A stretch of DNA of 64,000 nucleotides from Brachionus rotundiformis. Its lineage: Eukaryota > Rotifera > Eurotatoria > Ploima > Brachionidae. The notes under the pieces were generated by a model. That model had not been told where the DNA came from, searched no databases, and worked only from the letters and a program-made list of their open reading frames with translations. Of the stretch, positions 60,496-64,000 are shown one piece after another (positions within the stretch are counted from its first letter, which is position 1; each line of letters starts with the position of its first letter). The DNA is taken from positions 3,764,592-3,828,591 of the forward strand of contig JAESIW010000138.1 of the NCBI GenBank assembly GCA_016802295.1, written 5' to 3'. The translations under genes and the position numbers were made by a program.

Positions 60496-63400
60496 ATGAT
60501 TGGTAAAAAAGATTCCAAAAAAGACGACGAAAGTATGACAAAATTATTTAAATAATTACTTCAGATAACTATTTATGTTTTAGATGGTGGATCGAACCCA
60601 TTTAGAAATCTTGAGAAAGCTTCTGTTTTACAAGAGACAAGAACTTTTAACGAAACACCAATAAATGCCAAAAAATGCTGCCTGATTTTAACCAAAATAC
60701 TTTATATGATCAACCAGGTAATTTTCTATATATCAAAAAAGAGATCAGTAACAATCCAATAAGTAAATCTTTTAATTGAACGCTTAGGACATCCCTGTAA
60801 GTTATGAAAAATCTTAGCTTTCTGGTTATGGTTAAAGAATAAAATTTTTAGTCACAAAAAAATTTATCTTTTGTTCTATCAAGGGTGAACATTTAGCTCC
60901 AACTGAAGCTACTCAAGCTTTTTTTGCCATGACCAAACTATTCCAATCCAAAGATGTAATGCTTAGAAGGATGCTTTATCTTTGCATCAAAGAAATGGCC
61001 ACTATAGCCAACGATGTAATCATAGTTACTAGTTCATTGACAAAAGACATGACTGGTAAAGAGGATATTTATAGAGGTCCGGCTATTAGAGCCCTCTGCC
61101 GAATCACTGACAATACCATGTTGCAAAGTATTGAACGCTATATGAAACAAGCAATCGTTGATAAAAGTCCAAGTGTCTCCAGTGCCGCATTGGTATCATC
61201 TTTGCATCTTATGAAGCAAGGACCAGAAGTTGTTAAACGATGGGTTAATGAAGTATCTGAAGCTGTCAATTCTGACAATGTCATGGTTCAAGTAAAATAT
61301 TCACACAATATTAAAATAAAATTTAAAAACAATTTTATAAATTTATTCATCTTGTTAGTATCATGCCCTTGGCCTCTTGTATCAGATTAAAAAGAATGAT
61401 AAATTGGCAATCACAAAATTAGTGTCAAAATTTTCCAAATCCTCATTAAGATCACCTTTTGCTTATTGTTTTTTGGTAATTTTCATGTATATATAAGCTA
61501 AAAAAAAATTTTATGATTAATAAAATTAAGATACGAGTAGCAGCTCGTCAACTTGATGAAGAGAAAGACGGTTTTGATAAAACTTTGTTTGACTTTATTG
61601 AATCATGCTTGCGCCACAAAAGCGAAATGGTAATTTACGAAGCAGCATCTGCAATTGTTTCATTACGATGCACAACATCTAAAGAATTGGTCTCAGCCAT
61701 TGGTGTATTACAGCTGCTATGTAGTTCGCCAAAACCAAGTCTTAGATACGCAGCAGTAAAGACTTTGAATAAAATTTCTATCTCCCACCCGGCAGCAGTT
61801 ACCGCATGTAACATAGACTTAGAGAATTTGATCACTGATCAGAACAGAAGCATTGCCACATTGGCTATAACCACTTTATTAAAAACAGGAAATGAAAGTG
61901 GAGTTGACAGATTAATGAAACAAATAGCCACTTTCATGTCAGAAATTTCAGATGAATTTAAAATAGTGGTAGTCGAGGCCATCCAGTCCTTGTGTAGCAA
62001 ATTCCCACGCAAGCACAATGTAATGATGACTTTTTTGGCTTCTATGCTCAGAGAAGATGGTGGCTTTGAATACAAAAAGGCAATTGTGAACACAATAATT
62101 GTCATTATTGAGGAAAATCACGAGGCCAGAGAAATTGGACTATCACATTTATGTGAATTCATTGAAGACTGTGAATTTTTACCATTGGCGACCCGTATAC
62201 TTCATTTATTGGGCCGTGAAGGTCCAAGAACTACTACCCCAGCTAAATATATCAGATATATATATAATAGAGTAATTTTGGAAAGTGCAGAAGTTAGAGC
62301 TGCCGCAGTTAGTGCTTTGGCTAAGTTTGGCGCCAGCTCAGATGACTTATTGCCATCAATATTAGTTTTGTTAAACAGATCAAAATTGGATGAAGATGAT
62401 GAAGTCAGAGATCGAGCTACTTTTTTTTATGACATACTTAGTCAAAACGATAAAGCCCTGTCATCAGCCTACATTCTAAATAGTAAATTTATTTCAAAAT
62501 GAATAACTTAAATAATAATTTTTTGTCAATTAGCTCTTAATGTGTCACCAGTTGGTCTTGAGAGAGCCCTTCTTTTATACAATCAACATATTACTGAGAA
62601 GCCTTTCGATATCAAAGTTGTTCCAACAATGGAAGTCGAATCTCCCAAACGTAATTTAAATTTTAACTTTTTTTTTAAATTGATTAAAATTTAATTTAAG
62701 CTTCTGGTGAAACCTTGTTACCAAGTACCACAAAGGCTACTGAAAAACCAGCTGCTTCACGTCAAGACTTATACATGGGTAATTAAAGAATTTTTTCCTT
62801 TAAATTTTTGATTTAATTTTCTATTATCTTATTTAGAACAATTATCAGCAATAGCAGAATTTGCCCACCTAGGGCCATTATTTAAATCATCATCCCCGGT
62901 CGATTTGACTGAACCGGAAACCGAATACAGTGTCAAATGCATCAAGCATACTTTTACAAATTACATTGTATTTCAGGTACAAATATTGTTTATTTTTTCA
63001 AAAGATTTGAAAATTTATCATTATATTTTTATTTTTGTTATTTAAAAAAGTTTAAAAAAATTTATAAAAGAGCTTTTTTTTCTTAAGTTTGATTGTTTGA
63101 ATACATTGAATGATCAACTATTGGAAGATGTTGTTATCAAAATGGAAACAGGTGATGGGTATGAGATAATCTCTTATAAACCATGTCCTAAATTGCCCTA
63201 TAACACACCAGGAGTAGCTTATACTTTGGTTAGAATTCCAGACGATCCATCTCAAGTTGTGGCAACGTTCGGCTGCAACATGAAATTTAAAGTAAAAGAT
63301 TGCGATCCAAATACGGGCGAGCCTGATAACGATGAGGGTTATGAAGACGAGTATGCTTTGGAAAATGTGGAAATAAACGTGTCAGATCATGTGCAGAAAG

Positions 63401-63726
63401 TTCTCAAGCCAAATTTTGGTGCTTCATGGGAAGAAGTTGGTGATGCCAATGAACTAGAAGATACATATGCTCTATCAATGGGTTCATTAGAAGAAGCTAT
63501 CAAAAGTATTATTCAGTTTATGGGTCTACAACCATGCGAGAGGTCTGAGCGAGCACCGGAAGGCATGAATTCCCATGTGCTCTTATTGGCTGGTATTTAC
63601 AGGGGCGGACATGATGTTCTTGTTAGAGCTAAATTGGCCTTCAATGATGGAGGTGTTGCTATGCAACTGACCATTCGTAGTTCAGATTCGATTGTTCCAC
63701 AAGTCATTGCCCAGTCAGTCGGTTAA
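60496..63726 (+). CDS. COPG1: coatomer subunit gamma, 9 exons
   Basis: Exons 60496-60532, 60584-60717, 60884-61291, 61359-61475, 61531-62482, 62534-62650, 62701-62778, 62837-62976 and 63088-63726 join in frame to 873 aa, the normal length for gamma-COP. It is a large adaptin-like subunit of the COPI F-subcomplex, which coats Golgi-to-ER and intra-Golgi vesicles and binds ARF1 and dilysine cargo or p24 tails. Conserved blocks run throughout: GGSNPFRNLEKASVLQE, NETPINAKKC, VIIVTSSLTKDMTGKED, NRSIATLAITTLLKTG, FIEDCEF, RILHLLG, ILVLL, then the appendage with PLFKSS, TKHTFTN-type KHTFTN, KDCDPNTGEPD and LLLAGIYRGGHD near the C-terminus. The start MIGKKDSKKDDEN matches the family's short charged N-terminus. 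Introns are 50-166 bp. The gene is complete and should be expressed in all cells. Confidence 0.96.
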
Positions 63727-64000
63727 TTTTTAAATTCGTTTTGCTAAATGTCTAAGTAAATATTCGAGAACGATTTGGTTTATTTATTTTTGATTTTTTT
63801 TAATTTAATTTAACTATTTTTCAAATAATTTTTAGAATTTTAAAAATAAAATCGTATGGAATACCTTTACTTGTCTTTTCTTTATAAGATTCGGTCGAAA
63901 TAAAGTTTTATCAAGATATATTCTAGAATAAAAAGTCAATTTTAATTAAAAAATACCCTTTATTCGAATTGGAAAAGTCATAAATAATGTCTAATGTATA
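63727..64000. other. 3' flank of coatomer gamma
   Basis: AT-rich 3' UTR and downstream DNA. AATAAA hexamers occur at about 63845 and 63899. No further gene starts before the window ends. Confidence 0.5.

Noticed and set aside
1..64000. CRISPR arrays, bacterial operons, phage or plasmid features
   Set aside because: No regularly spaced repeats, no bacterial gene organisation, and spliced animal genes throughout.

Overview
The window is nuclear DNA of a small-genome bilaterian animal. It is strongly AT-rich. Genes sit on both strands, and most are cut by very short GT-AG introns of about 45-75 bp, with a few longer ones. The genes are clear animal families: PTBP1, ERICH6/FAM194, a two-domain small heat-shock protein, DEGS1, a GPCR, turtle/IGSF9, TBC1D5, NWD2 and coatomer gamma. 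The extreme AT content, tiny introns, tandem alpha-crystallin protein and decayed LINE, MULE and MITE copies would suit a spiralian such as a monogonont rotifer. That placement is inference from style, not from a sequence search.

Layout. 1-5 kb: an intronless, GC-rich PTBP1 gene (minus) and a decayed LINE. 6.4-10.1 kb: a 12-exon ERICH6 homologue and an intronless tandem alpha-crystallin sHSP with a heat-shock-element-like site and TATA box, both plus. 11.1-18.6 kb: two copies of a sphingolipid desaturase gene whose second exons encode identical protein, separated by a dispersed repeat and a hAT-like MITE with target-site duplications. 18.6-21.8 kb: a transposon graveyard (MULE relic, an unidentified frameshifted coding relic, a CR1-like RT relic). 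22.1-24.3 kb: a single-exon 737-aa GPCR (minus). 24.3-40.5 kb: about 16 kb with no convincing gene, only a second repeat copy and a LINE scrap. 40.5-44.9 kb: a 7-exon turtle/IGSF9-like adhesion receptor. 45.4-48.9 kb: TBC1D5 (minus, 10 exons). 50.6-58.4 kb: NWD2-like NACHT-WD protein (minus, 11 exons) with a tRNA-Glu gene in one intron and an inverted-repeat element in another. 60.5-63.7 kb: coatomer gamma (plus, 9 exons).

The exon chains given for ERICH6, turtle, TBC1D5, NWD2 and COPG were traced by eye. Each stays in frame from ATG to stop through every intron (605, 1171, 805, 1844 and 873 aa), which is strong internal support. The genes do not form an operon or single pathway. They are ordinary housekeeping, trafficking, lipid, neuronal and signalling genes. 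I found no clearly new biological system. The most unusual items are the desaturase pair with a sharp identity boundary, the intron-nested tRNA, the unidentified coding relic, the divergent GPCR and the two inverted-repeat elements.
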